NCBI GenBank assembly: GCA_023418255.1
Contig: JAEZZZ010000013.1
Location: forward strand, 1 to 14,407
Length of the DNA: 14,407 nt
Reading direction: 5' to 3'
From: Bacteroidota bacterium
Lineage (GTDB): Bacteria > Bacteroidota > Bacteroidia > Bacteroidales > Dysgonomonadaceae
The notes under the pieces were generated by a model. It was given only the letters and a program-made list of their open reading frames with translations, was not told the DNA's origin and made no database searches. This document shows positions 6,370 through 14,406 of the stretch, in pieces; positions within the stretch are counted from its first letter, which is position 1, and every line of letters begins with the position of its first letter. The translations under genes were made by a program, and so were the position numbers.

Positions 6370-7908
6370 ATGCTTGTTAAAGTATTTGGTGCGGCAGTAC
6401 AAGGTATTGACGCCTCTCTTATTACAATTGAAGTAAATTGTACAAAGGGAATACGTTTCCTTTTGGTCGGTTTGCCCGATGCCTCTGTAAAAGAGAGTCA
6501 CGAACGTATTGTGTCGGCGATGGAAGTGAATGGATATAAATTTCCTCGTCAACAGATTGTTATCAACATGGCACCGGCGGATGTGCGCAAAGAGGGTTCC
6601 GCGTATGATTTGCCTTTGGCCGTGGGTATTATGGGTGCATCGTCGTTAATACAGTCCGATAAGTTAGACGATTACATCATCATGGGTGAACTTTCGCTCG
6701 ACGGTTCAATTCTTCCTATCAAAGGCGTGTTGCCTATTGCCATTATGGCAAAAGAAACCGGATTTAAAGGGATTATTCTGCCTTCGGAGAATGCCAATGA
6801 GGCAGCCGTGGTTGAAGGGCTGGATGTGCATGGAGTTGAAAATATATGCGATGTAATCGCTTTTTTCAATCACGAAAAAGAGTTAGAACGTACAGAGGTT
6901 GATATCCATCACGAGTTTTTAGAAAATCAGACCAATTTTGAGTTTGATTTCAGCGATGTTAAAGGTCAAGAAAGCGTAAAGCGTGCATTAGAAGTTGCCG
7001 CTGCCGGTGGACACAACATCATCATGATAGGTCCGCCCGGTGCGGGAAAGTCAATGATGGCGAAGCGGATGCCTTCCATTTTGCCACCCTTTACGCTTGA
7101 CGAAGCACTGGAAACAACAAAAATCCATAGCGTAGCCGGAGTGTTGGATAGCAACAGGTCGCTTATGTCGCGTCGTCCATTTCGTTCGCCACATCATACC
7201 ATCAGCGATGTGGCTATGGTTGGAGGAGGCACCTACCCTCAACCGGGTGAAATCAGTTTGGCGCATAACGGCGTGCTTTTTCTTGATGAACTGCCGGAGT
7301 TTAATCGAGGAGTGTTGGAGGTAATGCGTCAGCCATTGGAAGATAGGCAAATAACCATCTCACGCGCAAAATTCACCGTGGATTACCCGGCAAGCTTCAT
7401 GTTGGTGTCAGCCATGAATCCTTGTCCTTGCGGATATTACAATCATCCCGAGAAAGCATGCGTTTGTCCACCGGGAACTGTACAGAAATATTTGAATAAA
7501 ATTTCCGGTCCGTTGCTCGACCGCATCGATATTCATATCGAAATAGTTCCCGTACCTTTTGAGAAAATATCCGACAGAACACCTGCCGAACATAGCATTG
7601 AAATAGCGAAACGTGTGATTAAAGCACGCGCGATTCAAGCTAAACGCTTCGAAAAAATAAAAGGAGTCTATTGCAATGCGCAAATGAACTCAAAGTTGTT
7701 GAATAAATTCGCTGCGCCTGACGAAGCGGGATTAAATCTTTTAAAAACGGCGATGGAAAGGCTTAGTCTATCCGCGCGCGCTTACGACAGAATCCTGAAA
7801 GTGTCGCGCACCATCGCCGATTTGGAAGAGGCCGAAAAGGTACTTCCTTCTCACTTGGCCGAAGCCATCAACTATCGTAATTTGGATAGAGAAACGTGGG
7901 CGGGCTAG
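6370..7908 (+). CDS. comM: ComM/YifB family Mg-chelatase-like AAA+ ATPase
   Basis: A 512-residue cytosolic AAA+ protein. The family member ComM is a hexameric helicase that promotes branch migration when single-stranded DNA is integrated during natural transformation; in organisms not known to be competent the role is uncertain. Visible: N-terminal ChlI-like domain from MLVKVFGAAVQGID to about 165 (with the phrase NMAPADVRKEGSAYDLPLA), Walker A GPPGAGKS at 221-228, Walker B GVLFLDELPE at 301-310, sensor-type SAMNPCPCG at 347-355 with a four-cysteine cluster (C352, C354, C364, C366) that may bind metal, the arginine-finger region GPLLDRIDIH at 380-389, and a C-terminal Mg-chelatase domain with RAYDRILKVSRTIADL. 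Full length, no lesions. It probably reads from the lipoprotein promoter. Confidence 0.95.
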   Translation: MLVKVFGAAVQGIDASLITIEVNCTKGIRFLLVGLPDASVKESHERIVSAMEVNGYKFPRQQIVINMAPADVRKEGSAYDLPLAVGIMGASSLIQSDKLDDYIIMGELSLDGSILPIKGVLPIAIMAKETGFKGIILPSENANEAAVVEGLDVHGVENICDVIAFFNHEKELERTEVDIHHEFLENQTNFEFDFSDVKGQESVKRALEVAAAGGHNIIMIGPPGAGKSMMAKRMPSILPPFTLDEALETTKIHSVAGVLDSNRSLMSRRPFRSPHHTISDVAMVGGGTYPQPGEISLAHNGVLFLDELPEFNRGVLEVMRQPLEDRQITISRAKFTVDYPASFMLVSAMNPCPCGYYNHPEKACVCPPGTVQKYLNKISGPLLDRIDIHIEIVPVPFEKISDRTPAEHSIEIAKRVIKARAIQAKRFEKIKGVYCNAQMNSKLLNKFAAPDEAGLNLLKTAMERLSLSARAYDRILKVSRTIADLEEAEKVLPSHLAEAINYRNLDRETWAG

Positions 7909-7937
7909 CTTCGACATTAAAATTAAGGTAAAAATGT

Positions 7938-8534
7938 ATGAAAGAAGAGGTCGCGTTTGAATATCTTTTTCAAAAAATAGTGTGCCATGATGATCAAGAG
8001 GCTTTTCAAAAATTGTTTTTTGAATTTTACCCTTCTTTATGCGTATTCGCCACAAAATATATTGACTCTCAGGAAGCAGCGGAGGACATTGTACAGAGTG
8101 CATTTTTGAAATTATGGAAAAATAGAAAAAAAATAGTCATTGAGAGCTCTTTTCGTAATTTTTTGGTAACCATTGTACGCAATGGGTGTCTTGATTATCT
8201 TAGAAAAGAGGATGTGAAAAATCGATATATGCGAAAAGAAATTGATGCCATTCTACCATCACCGGAAGAAATTTATACCTTAAATGAGTTGGAGGAGAAA
8301 ATTGAAAATGCCCTGAAAAAACTACATCCTCATGTGCGAAATACTTTTGTGATGAATCGATTTGAAAAGATGACCTATAAAGAGATATCACAAAAAATGA
8401 ACCTTTCGCATAAAACCATTGAGAAGTATATTGGTATGGCTCTTAGATGTTTACGTGTTGAATTGAAAGATTTTCTTCCTATTCTCTTTTGGATGTTTTA
8501 TATTTGCATTAAAAAAAATAGAATATTTCTATAG
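7938..8534 (+). CDS. ECF RNA polymerase sigma factor, FecI-like
   Basis: A 198-residue group 4 sigma factor. Region 2 spans about 22-90 (EAFQKLFFEFYPSLCVFATKY, EDIVQSAFLKLW, SSFRNFLVTIVRNGCLDYLR) and region 4 about 120-172 with the helix-turn-helix MTYKEISQKMNLSHKTIEKYI. The end (LKDFLPILFWMFYICIKKNR) is unusually hydrophobic, a tail seen in some Bacteroidota ECF sigma factors and possibly a contact for the membrane-bound FecR. AAGG is present about 10 bases before the ATG. It lies 29 bases after comM, 53 bases before the FecR gene and ahead of an STN-containing SusC gene, the usual order for a trans-envelope signalling set. Its likely target promoter is upstream of susC, but I cannot identify the site. 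Confidence 0.93.
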   Translation: MKEEVAFEYLFQKIVCHDDQEAFQKLFFEFYPSLCVFATKYIDSQEAAEDIVQSAFLKLWKNRKKIVIESSFRNFLVTIVRNGCLDYLRKEDVKNRYMRKEIDAILPSPEEIYTLNELEEKIENALKKLHPHVRNTFVMNRFEKMTYKEISQKMNLSHKTIEKYIGMALRCLRVELKDFLPILFWMFYICIKKNRIFL

Positions 8535-8587
8535 GGTATTCTTTGTTTCGTGCGTCTAGTTTAAAAAGACTTCATAAAAGACATCAT

Positions 8588-9601
8588 ATGATATTCAACG
8601 AAGCAGATATCTTATTGTATCTACAAAATCGATTGTCACCGAAGAAAACGGAAAAATTTCGTCAACGTATGATTCAGTCGCCTAAATTTAAGAAAAAAGT
8701 TGATGATTTATCTTTTATTCTATCTCTTTCTGATTCAATGCGGCAACAACGAAGTATTGACACAGCAAAAGCTTGGCGCAAAACCTCGAATCACATTAAA
8801 GCGGATGTTTTTCGTTCTAAAATGTGGAAAATTTCAACTATTGCAGCAACAATTTTATTGCCTTTATTTGTGCTTTTTCATTATTTTATATATCCCCATT
8901 GGATTCAAAATAAGGAAGAACAATTCATTACGATTACCTCTGCGCCGGGAATTGTTACAAAGACAATTCTTCCGGATGGAAGCCACGTGTGGCTTAACGG
9001 AGAAAGTGAACTTGTGTATCCTCTCCCTTTTCACGGAAAAGATAGAAACGTGCAGCTTACAGGAGAAGCTTTTTTTAAGGTTCTTTCTGACAAAAAGCAT
9101 CGCTTCAATGTAATTACTCAGCAAGGGACAAAGGTAAGTGCATATGGCACCGAATTTAATGTTAATGCATATGATAACGAAACATTTTGTGAAATAACAT
9201 TGGTGAAAGGAAATGTTGAAGTTGGGCAAATTAATTCAACAGCTACCCAAATCTTAGAAGTTGGGAATAAGGCGATTGTTAATCAAACATTAGGTTCAGT
9301 CTCCATTGCCCCAGTAAATACATCTGTGGAAACGGCTTGGAAAGATGGAAAAATGATTTTTCAACGTGAAAAACTAAGCAAAATAGCAGAGAATTTATCC
9401 CGAAAATTCGGTGTTTCCATCATTTTGGAAAGTGAGAATTTGAAAGAATATGAATACACCGCTACATTTACAAATGAGAGTTTGCAAGAAATATTGGAGT
9501 TGCTGAAGTGCTCGGCACCCATATCATACTCAATATCAAAACAGGAACAACTTGATGACAACGTGTTTACCAAAAAAAGAATCGTAATAACAAATCAATA
9601 A
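8588..9601 (+). CDS. FecR-type anti-sigma factor
   Basis: A 337-residue single-pass inner-membrane regulator that would hold the adjacent ECF sigma factor and release it on a signal from the receptor. Visible: cytoplasmic N-terminal helices 1-78 (sigma-binding part), membrane helix at about 82-103, FecR domain about 112-210 (ITSAPGIVTKTILPDGSHVWLN, VQLTGEAFFKV, VSAYGTEFNVNAY, ITLVKGNVEV) and a DUF4974 domain about 256-336 (FQREKLSKIAENLSRKFGV, YTATFTNESLQEILELL). I take the ATG at 8588; the frame opens at a TTG at 8543, but the residues before 8588 (FRASSLKRLHKRHH) do not resemble the family. Intact. Confidence 0.93.
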   Translation: MIFNEADILLYLQNRLSPKKTEKFRQRMIQSPKFKKKVDDLSFILSLSDSMRQQRSIDTAKAWRKTSNHIKADVFRSKMWKISTIAATILLPLFVLFHYFIYPHWIQNKEEQFITITSAPGIVTKTILPDGSHVWLNGESELVYPLPFHGKDRNVQLTGEAFFKVLSDKKHRFNVITQQGTKVSAYGTEFNVNAYDNETFCEITLVKGNVEVGQINSTATQILEVGNKAIVNQTLGSVSIAPVNTSVETAWKDGKMIFQREKLSKIAENLSRKFGVSIILESENLKEYEYTATFTNESLQEILELLKCSAPISYSISKQEQLDDNVFTKKRIVITNQ

Positions 9602-9654
9602 AAAGAGAAATGCCTATGAAATAGATTCGTCTTTATAAAAAAAAGGAGAGTAGC

Positions 9655-9675
9655 ATGAACGCGCTCACCTATTAA
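9655..9675 (+). other. Six-codon reading frame with strong ribosome binding site upstream of susC
   Basis: AAAAGGAGAG at 9641-9650 is followed five bases later by ATG AAC GCG CTC ACC TAT TAA (MNALTY). The Shine-Dalgarno match is better than that of any real gene in the window. It could be a leader peptide or just the remnant of a chance match; translation cannot be judged from sequence alone. Confidence 0.25.
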
Positions 9676-9676
9676 T

Positions 9677-9703
9677 GTTTAAATCTTTAAGAAAAATTTA
9701 AAC
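9677..9703. promoter_or_regulatory. Perfect 8-bp inverted repeat in the susC leader
   Basis: GTTTAAAT (9677-9684) and ATTTAAAC (9696-9703) flank an 11-base spacer, two bases after the stop of the MNALTY frame and 57 bases before the susC ATG. It may be a weak RNA hairpin or a protein-binding site. The rest of 9602-9760 shows no TTTG/TAnnTTTG promoter, consistent with use of the neighbouring ECF sigma factor. Confidence 0.4.
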
Positions 9704-9760
9704 ACACCGTGAAGCAGCTTAATAATAAATCTAAAATAAATTTAATAACAATGTGAAATT

Positions 9761-12700
9761 ATGAATTATCTTGAAAACGAGACAAAAGTATTTTCTTTTT
9801 TTGCTTTTTTATATAAATTACCTATCGCTATGAGGATTACATTTGTACTATTGTTCGCTCTCATCTTACAGGCAAATGCAGAGCCGACCTATTCGCAAAA
9901 CACACGTATTTCATTAGATATGAAAAACGTATCCATTGAAAAAGTTCTGCAAACAATTGAGCAGAAATCGGATTATTATTTTCTGTACAACAATCGATTG
10001 ATCGATGTGGATCGAAAGGTTGACGTGTCGGTAAATAATGCTGCGATTGCTGAGGTTTTAGACTTACTGTTTTCATCAACCAATGTTGAATACAGTGTCA
10101 GAAAATCACAAATTATTCTTTCTCTCAAACAAGCATCAGCAGATGCGGCTTCCATTTCTGTTGTAAAAAATAGACAGCAGAACAAGAAAACTATATCAGG
10201 AAACATTACGGACATCCATGGAGAACCTATTATTGGTGCAAACATAATTGAAGTGGGTGAGCCAACCAACGGGACTACCAGCGATCTTGATGGAAAGTTT
10301 TCTTTACAGGTTGATGATAATGCGATTATTCTGATTACATATATCGGCTTTTTAGATATCGAAGTAAAAACTGCCGGAAAAACACAGTTTGATATTGTGT
10401 TGAAAGAAGACACCCAAACATTGGATGAACTTGTTGTGGTGGGGTATGGTGTACAGAAAAAAGTGAATCTGACAGGTTCGGTTACATCAATTAAAACTGA
10501 AGATATTAAAGACCGTGTTCAGCCCAATGTTCTTTCTGCCATTCAGGGTATTGCTGCAGGTGTTACAGTCATCTCACGCCCAGGACAAACTCCGAACATA
10601 AATTTTCGTGGAAGAGGTAATTTGGGAACATCAGCACCTCTTTATGTAATTGATGGTGCAATTTCTGATGCTACATTTTTTGCAAATCTTGATCCTAATA
10701 GTATTGAGTCAATCTCATTTCTTAAAGATGCTGCTTCCTCTGCCATATATGGCGCGCGCGCGGCATACGGTGTGGTACTTGTAACAACTAAACAAGGAAG
10801 AAAAGATCATATGAATGTTTCATATAGTGGATATTATGGGTTAAAAAATCCAACTTATAAACCTAAATACGTCAACTCGTGGGAATATGCAGAATTATTT
10901 AATGAAGCAAAATACAACTCTAATCCAGCAAATGGAAAAAATCAAGGTTTTACGGAGGAAGAGATAAAATGGTTTAAAGATGGAAGTAAACCAGATTTAT
11001 ATCCAAACACAAATTGGGGCGATTTGATTTTTAAAGATTATGCCCCCACAACTCAACATTCTGTAAACTTTTCAGGAGGAACAAGTAAAATTCGGTATTT
11101 CTCGGGATTAAGTTATCTTTATGATACTGAAACATTCAAAAACAGAAATAATCAACGTTATAATTTGAATATGAATGTTTCCGCAGATTTAACAAACTGG
11201 CTTACTTTCCATGGTAAAATGAAATATATTCATCGTACTCGTCGAGTTGATGGTGGAACCCCTTCCATGGCAAATATGTTGATTGTTCCTTCAACTTTTG
11301 TTGCTAAACATTCTAATGGTGAGTGGGGTTCAATAAATGCAGGGCAATTAGCAAGTGGCACTTTCATTGGAGGAAACCCCTTGCGCTCATATAGTGACAG
11401 AAATTGGTCGAATAATAAAACGACAAATTCAATGTATGAATTAGGTTTGGATCTTAAACCCATAAAAAACCTGATTATTTCGACCAAAGGAATCTATCAA
11501 AACACGGAATATAAAAACAAACAATATAATGGAACACGCGATTTGGTACCAAACTTTTTGGTGCCCGGAACAATGGTGAATGGTTCTGGAAATACACAAA
11601 ATACAATGAATATGGATTGGAATAGCAGTGTGTGGATAAGCCATACATTTACAGTAAATTATAATTGGACCAATGAAAAGCATAGTTTTTCGGCTTTGCT
11701 CGGATCTTCTTATGAACATTACAAATATGAAGCTCTTTCAGCCTCCAGAGAGAATTTTCCTGCTGATAGTTTTATTGACATGTCAGCCGGGGCAACCTCC
11801 GGACCTAATTACAAAAACTCATCCGGTTCTACAGAGAACAAAATGCTTTCTTATTTCACTCGTCTGACATATTCTTTGTTAGATCGATATCTCCTTGAGG
11901 CAAATTTCAGATCGGATGCTTCATCGCGTTTTCACAAAGATAATAGATGGGGCTATTTTCCCTCTTTTTCAGCGGGATGGCGTGTTAGTGAAGAAGAGTT
12001 TATGACTGATACTAAGGAATGGTTAGATAATTTAAAGCTTAGAATATCTATGGGAGCACTTGGGAATATTAATAATGTTGGGAATTATGATTATTTTCAA
12101 AATTATGCTGCAAACTCAAACTATACATTTGAAAATAATCCTGTAAAAGGTATTAGAGAGTCTAAACCGGCAAATAAAAAGTTAAGTTGGGAAAAAGTAA
12201 GTATTTTTGATACAGGAGTTGATGTAGACTTATGGAATGGGAAATTAAGTGCTACAGCTGATTTTTATATTAAAAACACGAGTGATATTTTGTTAGGATA
12301 TAATGTGCCGTGGGAAACAGGAATTAGCAATCCTCCATCTCAAAATATTGCAAAAGTTCGTAATAAGGGATTCGAATTTACACTCACTCATCGGAATACT
12401 ATTGGGAATTTTAATTATACTCTTGGTGGCAACTTTTCGTTAAACAACAATCGCATTATAGATTTATCCTCATCGGATGATATTATAAATAATATGAGCG
12501 GGCACGGGGTTGGTAAATATATTTTGAGAGAGGGAGAAACCATAGGCTCTTTTTATGGGTTTGAAACCGATGGGTTATACACCCAAACTGAAATTGATCA
12601 AGGACATTACTATACATACGGGAATGTTACTCCGAATGCAGGAGACATTAAATTTGTTCCACAACGTAACATTAATTACAAAGAATCTATTACAAATGAT

Positions 12701-13021
12701 GATCGGACTATTATAGGAAATGATGTCCCTAAAATCACATATGGAATAAATATGAGTCTAATGTATAGGAATATTGAGCTTTCAGCTTTTGGACAAGGGG
12801 TTTATGGCACGAATGTAGCTTTTGAAGTATATCAATTGCATCCATTTTTCCACGGACAGGACAATCCAAGAAGGTTCCATCTTGATCGGTGGACAGAAAT
12901 AAATCCTAATGCGAATGCTATTTATCCGCGTATATATGATGCAAGTAATCCACATACAGCATACAACAGGGCTTTTAGCACGTATAGTCTATTTAGTCGT
13001 TCCTTAGAAATTCACATTTAG
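9761..13021 (+). CDS. SusC/RagA-family TonB-linked outer membrane protein, 3'-truncated by an insertion sequence
   Basis: Outer-membrane active transporter of the SusC type; the substrate cannot be read from the sequence. 1086 codons. Order: short N-terminal extension and signal peptide (hydrophobic 24-40, cleavage near ANA-EPTYS), STN domain about 47-121 (contact to FecR), carboxypeptidase-regulatory-like domain about 144-215, TonB-box-like TLDELVVVGYG at 220-230, plug domain about 235-346 (LKDAASSAIYGARAAYGVVLVTTKQG at its end), then barrel. SusC barrels normally continue after a segment like YLRxKNxxLGYTLP to a C-terminal strand ending in an aromatic residue. Here the frame after YSLF (residue 1078) reads SRSLEIHI and stops, and that DNA overlaps the IS5-type transposase end. 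Roughly the last 70-90 residues are missing, so assembly is probably impaired. No SusD gene lies within the window. Confidence 0.9.
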   Translation: MNYLENETKVFSFFAFLYKLPIAMRITFVLLFALILQANAEPTYSQNTRISLDMKNVSIEKVLQTIEQKSDYYFLYNNRLIDVDRKVDVSVNNAAIAEVLDLLFSSTNVEYSVRKSQIILSLKQASADAASISVVKNRQQNKKTISGNITDIHGEPIIGANIIEVGEPTNGTTSDLDGKFSLQVDDNAIILITYIGFLDIEVKTAGKTQFDIVLKEDTQTLDELVVVGYGVQKKVNLTGSVTSIKTEDIKDRVQPNVLSAIQGIAAGVTVISRPGQTPNINFRGRGNLGTSAPLYVIDGAISDATFFANLDPNSIESISFLKDAASSAIYGARAAYGVVLVTTKQGRKDHMNVSYSGYYGLKNPTYKPKYVNSWEYAELFNEAKYNSNPANGKNQGFTEEEIKWFKDGSKPDLYPNTNWGDLIFKDYAPTTQHSVNFSGGTSKIRYFSGLSYLYDTETFKNRNNQRYNLNMNVSADLTNWLTFHGKMKYIHRTRRVDGGTPSMANMLIVPSTFVAKHSNGEWGSINAGQLASGTFIGGNPLRSYSDRNWSNNKTTNSMYELGLDLKPIKNLIISTKGIYQNTEYKNKQYNGTRDLVPNFLVPGTMVNGSGNTQNTMNMDWNSSVWISHTFTVNYNWTNEKHSFSALLGSSYEHYKYEALSASRENFPADSFIDMSAGATSGPNYKNSSGSTENKMLSYFTRLTYSLLDRYLLEANFRSDASSRFHKDNRWGYFPSFSAGWRVSEEEFMTDTKEWLDNLKLRISMGALGNINNVGNYDYFQNYAANSNYTFENNPVKGIRESKPANKKLSWEKVSIFDTGVDVDLWNGKLSATADFYIKNTSDILLGYNVPWETGISNPPSQNIAKVRNKGFEFTLTHRNTIGNFNYTLGGNFSLNNNRIIDLSSSDDIINNMSGHGVGKYILREGETIGSFYGFETDGLYTQTEIDQGHYYTYGNVTPNAGDIKFVPQRNINYKESITNDDRTIIGNDVPKITYGINMSLMYRNIELSAFGQGVYGTNVAFEVYQLHPFFHGQDNPRRFHLDRWTEINPNANAIYPRIYDASNPHTAYNRAFSTYSLFSRSLEIHI
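12993..12996. repeat. Possible target-site copy (TTAG) at the IS5-susC junction
   Basis: TTAG fits the YTAR target duplication known for part of the IS5 family, and it sits just where SusC-like sequence gives way to IS sequence and seven bases before the transposase stop. The second copy, if any, would lie past 14407. Inference from position only. Confidence 0.3.
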
Positions 13022-13522
13022 GTTAGGAAAGATTGAACATCTAGCTTGGAAAATGAACCTGAAAACAAAAAATAAAAACTCTTCTTTGAGTTTTTCCATC
13101 ATTTTCTTCAAATTCCACGCGGTTGCTGCCATCATAGCATTAATTTGTATGCCTCATTCTCCCCAAAGAGAATTCTGTTCCATTCGAAAATCTTTTTTCA
13201 GATGTCCGATGATAGGTTCAATTGCAGCTCTGGTTCTACATCTGCGTCGTTTCTTGCGTTTTTGATACACGCTGTCCGAGTCTTTCGGCTTATCCGGAGT
13301 GATGATGGTAACTCCTCTAATTCGGTTTTTACCTTTACCGCCACGATCGTAGGCTAACTCACGAGGCAATTGCAAATTGTTTTTTTCCATTTGTGAGAGC
13401 AACGGATCAATGGTGTGACCATTATACGGATTCTCCAAAAAGGCTTTTATCGCCGTAATGATTTTCCGACCTTTATTTCCTGTAGTAATCAATCCTACTT
13501 TGTTCCCAAATTGTTCACACAA
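13004..13522 (-). pseudogene. IS5-family transposase, C-terminal part with in-frame stop
   Basis: From about 13516 the minus strand codes for FGNKVGLITTGNKGRKII, IDPLLSQMEKNNLQLPRELAYDRGGKG (catalytic Asp region) and RCRTRAAIEPIIGHLKKDFRMEQNSLWGE, which includes the DDE glutamate in AAIEPIIGHLK. At 13156-13154 a TGA replaces the residue usually Thr in WGETGIQIN; the same frame continues for 49 codons (GIQINAMMAATAWNLKKMMEKLK and onward) to a TAA at 13004. This half is in a different reading frame from the N-terminal half. The possible GTG/TTG start near 13522 lies within the inserted bases and is unlikely to be real. Confidence 0.85.
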
Positions 13523-13560
13523 TAGTTCTTCCTTATAAGGTGTTCACGATTACTTCGTAA
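13511..13560 (-). other. About 50-base insertion inside the IS5 transposase
   Basis: Relatives (from memory) read continuously GKAHKQYEFGNKVG at this point. Here HK is followed by TAA TAT GAA, then about 50 extra bases, then TTTGGGAAC (FGN). The extra bases hold three palindromic pieces on the minus strand: TTACGAAGTAA, CCTTATAAGG and TTGTGTGAACAA, and a repeated AAGTAAT heptamer spans its upstream border. Its length is not a multiple of three, so it shifts the frame. Exact borders are uncertain by a few bases. Confidence 0.6.
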
Positions 13561-13566
13561 TTCATA

Positions 13567-14406
13567 TTACTTATGCGCTTTGCCTTTGGCGATGCAACGG
13601 GTGGAGGGTTTGTGCAAACTGTAAACCTTGTCTTTGTCTGTCCTTTTTTGATTCACTACGCGCTTGTAAAGAGAGAGGTCTTCTTGGTATCGCGCTTTTT
13701 GTCGATCATCCATTTTTCGGTCGAGCTCCCGTAGCAGCGTATTGGCGATGGTCTTTAATCGTCGTTTGGCTTTGTTTGCCTTTTTAGCTCGCTTGGGATG
13801 TTTCCCGTTGTAAGTGTCTCGTACCAACTGCTTGCTTTCACGCGTGTAACGACGACGCTGTGTGATTCCCTCTTTTTCGGCTATCTCGTTGCATTTGTCA
13901 ATAACCTTTTTGCACAACTTCGCATCGGTGGGAAATGTCGTATTGTTTTCCTGAACGGTGGTGTCCGATAAAACAAAATTGGATTTTTTGCTCACTTCTT
14001 TTCCGTGAACTCGCACGCTGTAGGCAAATATTTTTTCTACCCCTTCTTCTCCCACTCGTTTACGGAAATGAACAAAATCGCTCGGATCAAAAGGAAATTT
14101 GTGTTCAAAGAACTCTCCTCCACAAAAATACTGAAAGTAAACATTCTGAACCCATTGTTCCGGAATACGCTCATCACCAAGATTGTACAAGTGTTTCAAT
14201 ATCAAGCATCCGACCATAAGACGAATGGGAACACTCGGAGCGCCTCTTTCTGAATAGAAGCACGAAAATTCTTCTTCAAAATAGTTCCAATCAATTTTTT
14301 CTGCCAAAAGAACTAACTCGTGGCTCATATCAATAAAGTCTTTCAACATCGGACGAAACAAGTCTCGTTGTCCTTTTTCGGGTAATTTTCCTATCATAAT
14401 TTGCAA
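13567..14406 (-). pseudogene. IS5-family transposase, N-terminal part ending at a premature TAA
   Basis: 279 codons reading IGKLPEKGQRDLFRPMLKDFIDMSHE, then GAPSVPIRLMVGCLILKHLYNLGDE (the DUF772-like N-terminal domain), PFDPSDFVHFRKRVGEEG, and SNFVLSDTTVQENNTTFPTDAKLCKKVID, where the first catalytic Asp lies in LSDTTVQ. It ends at HK followed by TAA at 13569-13567, where relatives have Gln (CAA to TAA is a single change). An ATG is available at 14397; the frame is open to 14406 by a TTG and the real start may lie just outside. With the C-terminal part the repaired protein would be about 450 residues, normal for this group. The transposase is very probably inactive. Confidence 0.88.

Noticed and set aside
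8543..8587. TTG start giving a longer FecR protein
   Set aside because: The added residues do not resemble FecR N-termini and an ATG at 8588 fits the family start.
10750..10765. GCGCGCGCG run in susC
   Set aside because: It encodes the conserved plug-domain phrase YGARAAYG and is explained by codon choice.
13154..13156. TGA recoding (for example selenocysteine) in the transposase
   Set aside because: No reason to expect recoding at a position that is normally Thr; other lesions in the same gene point to decay.
13053..13357. Two 70-codon plus-strand frames downstream of susC
   Set aside because: They are antisense to the conserved C-terminal part of the IS5 transposase, whose motifs are clear on the minus strand.
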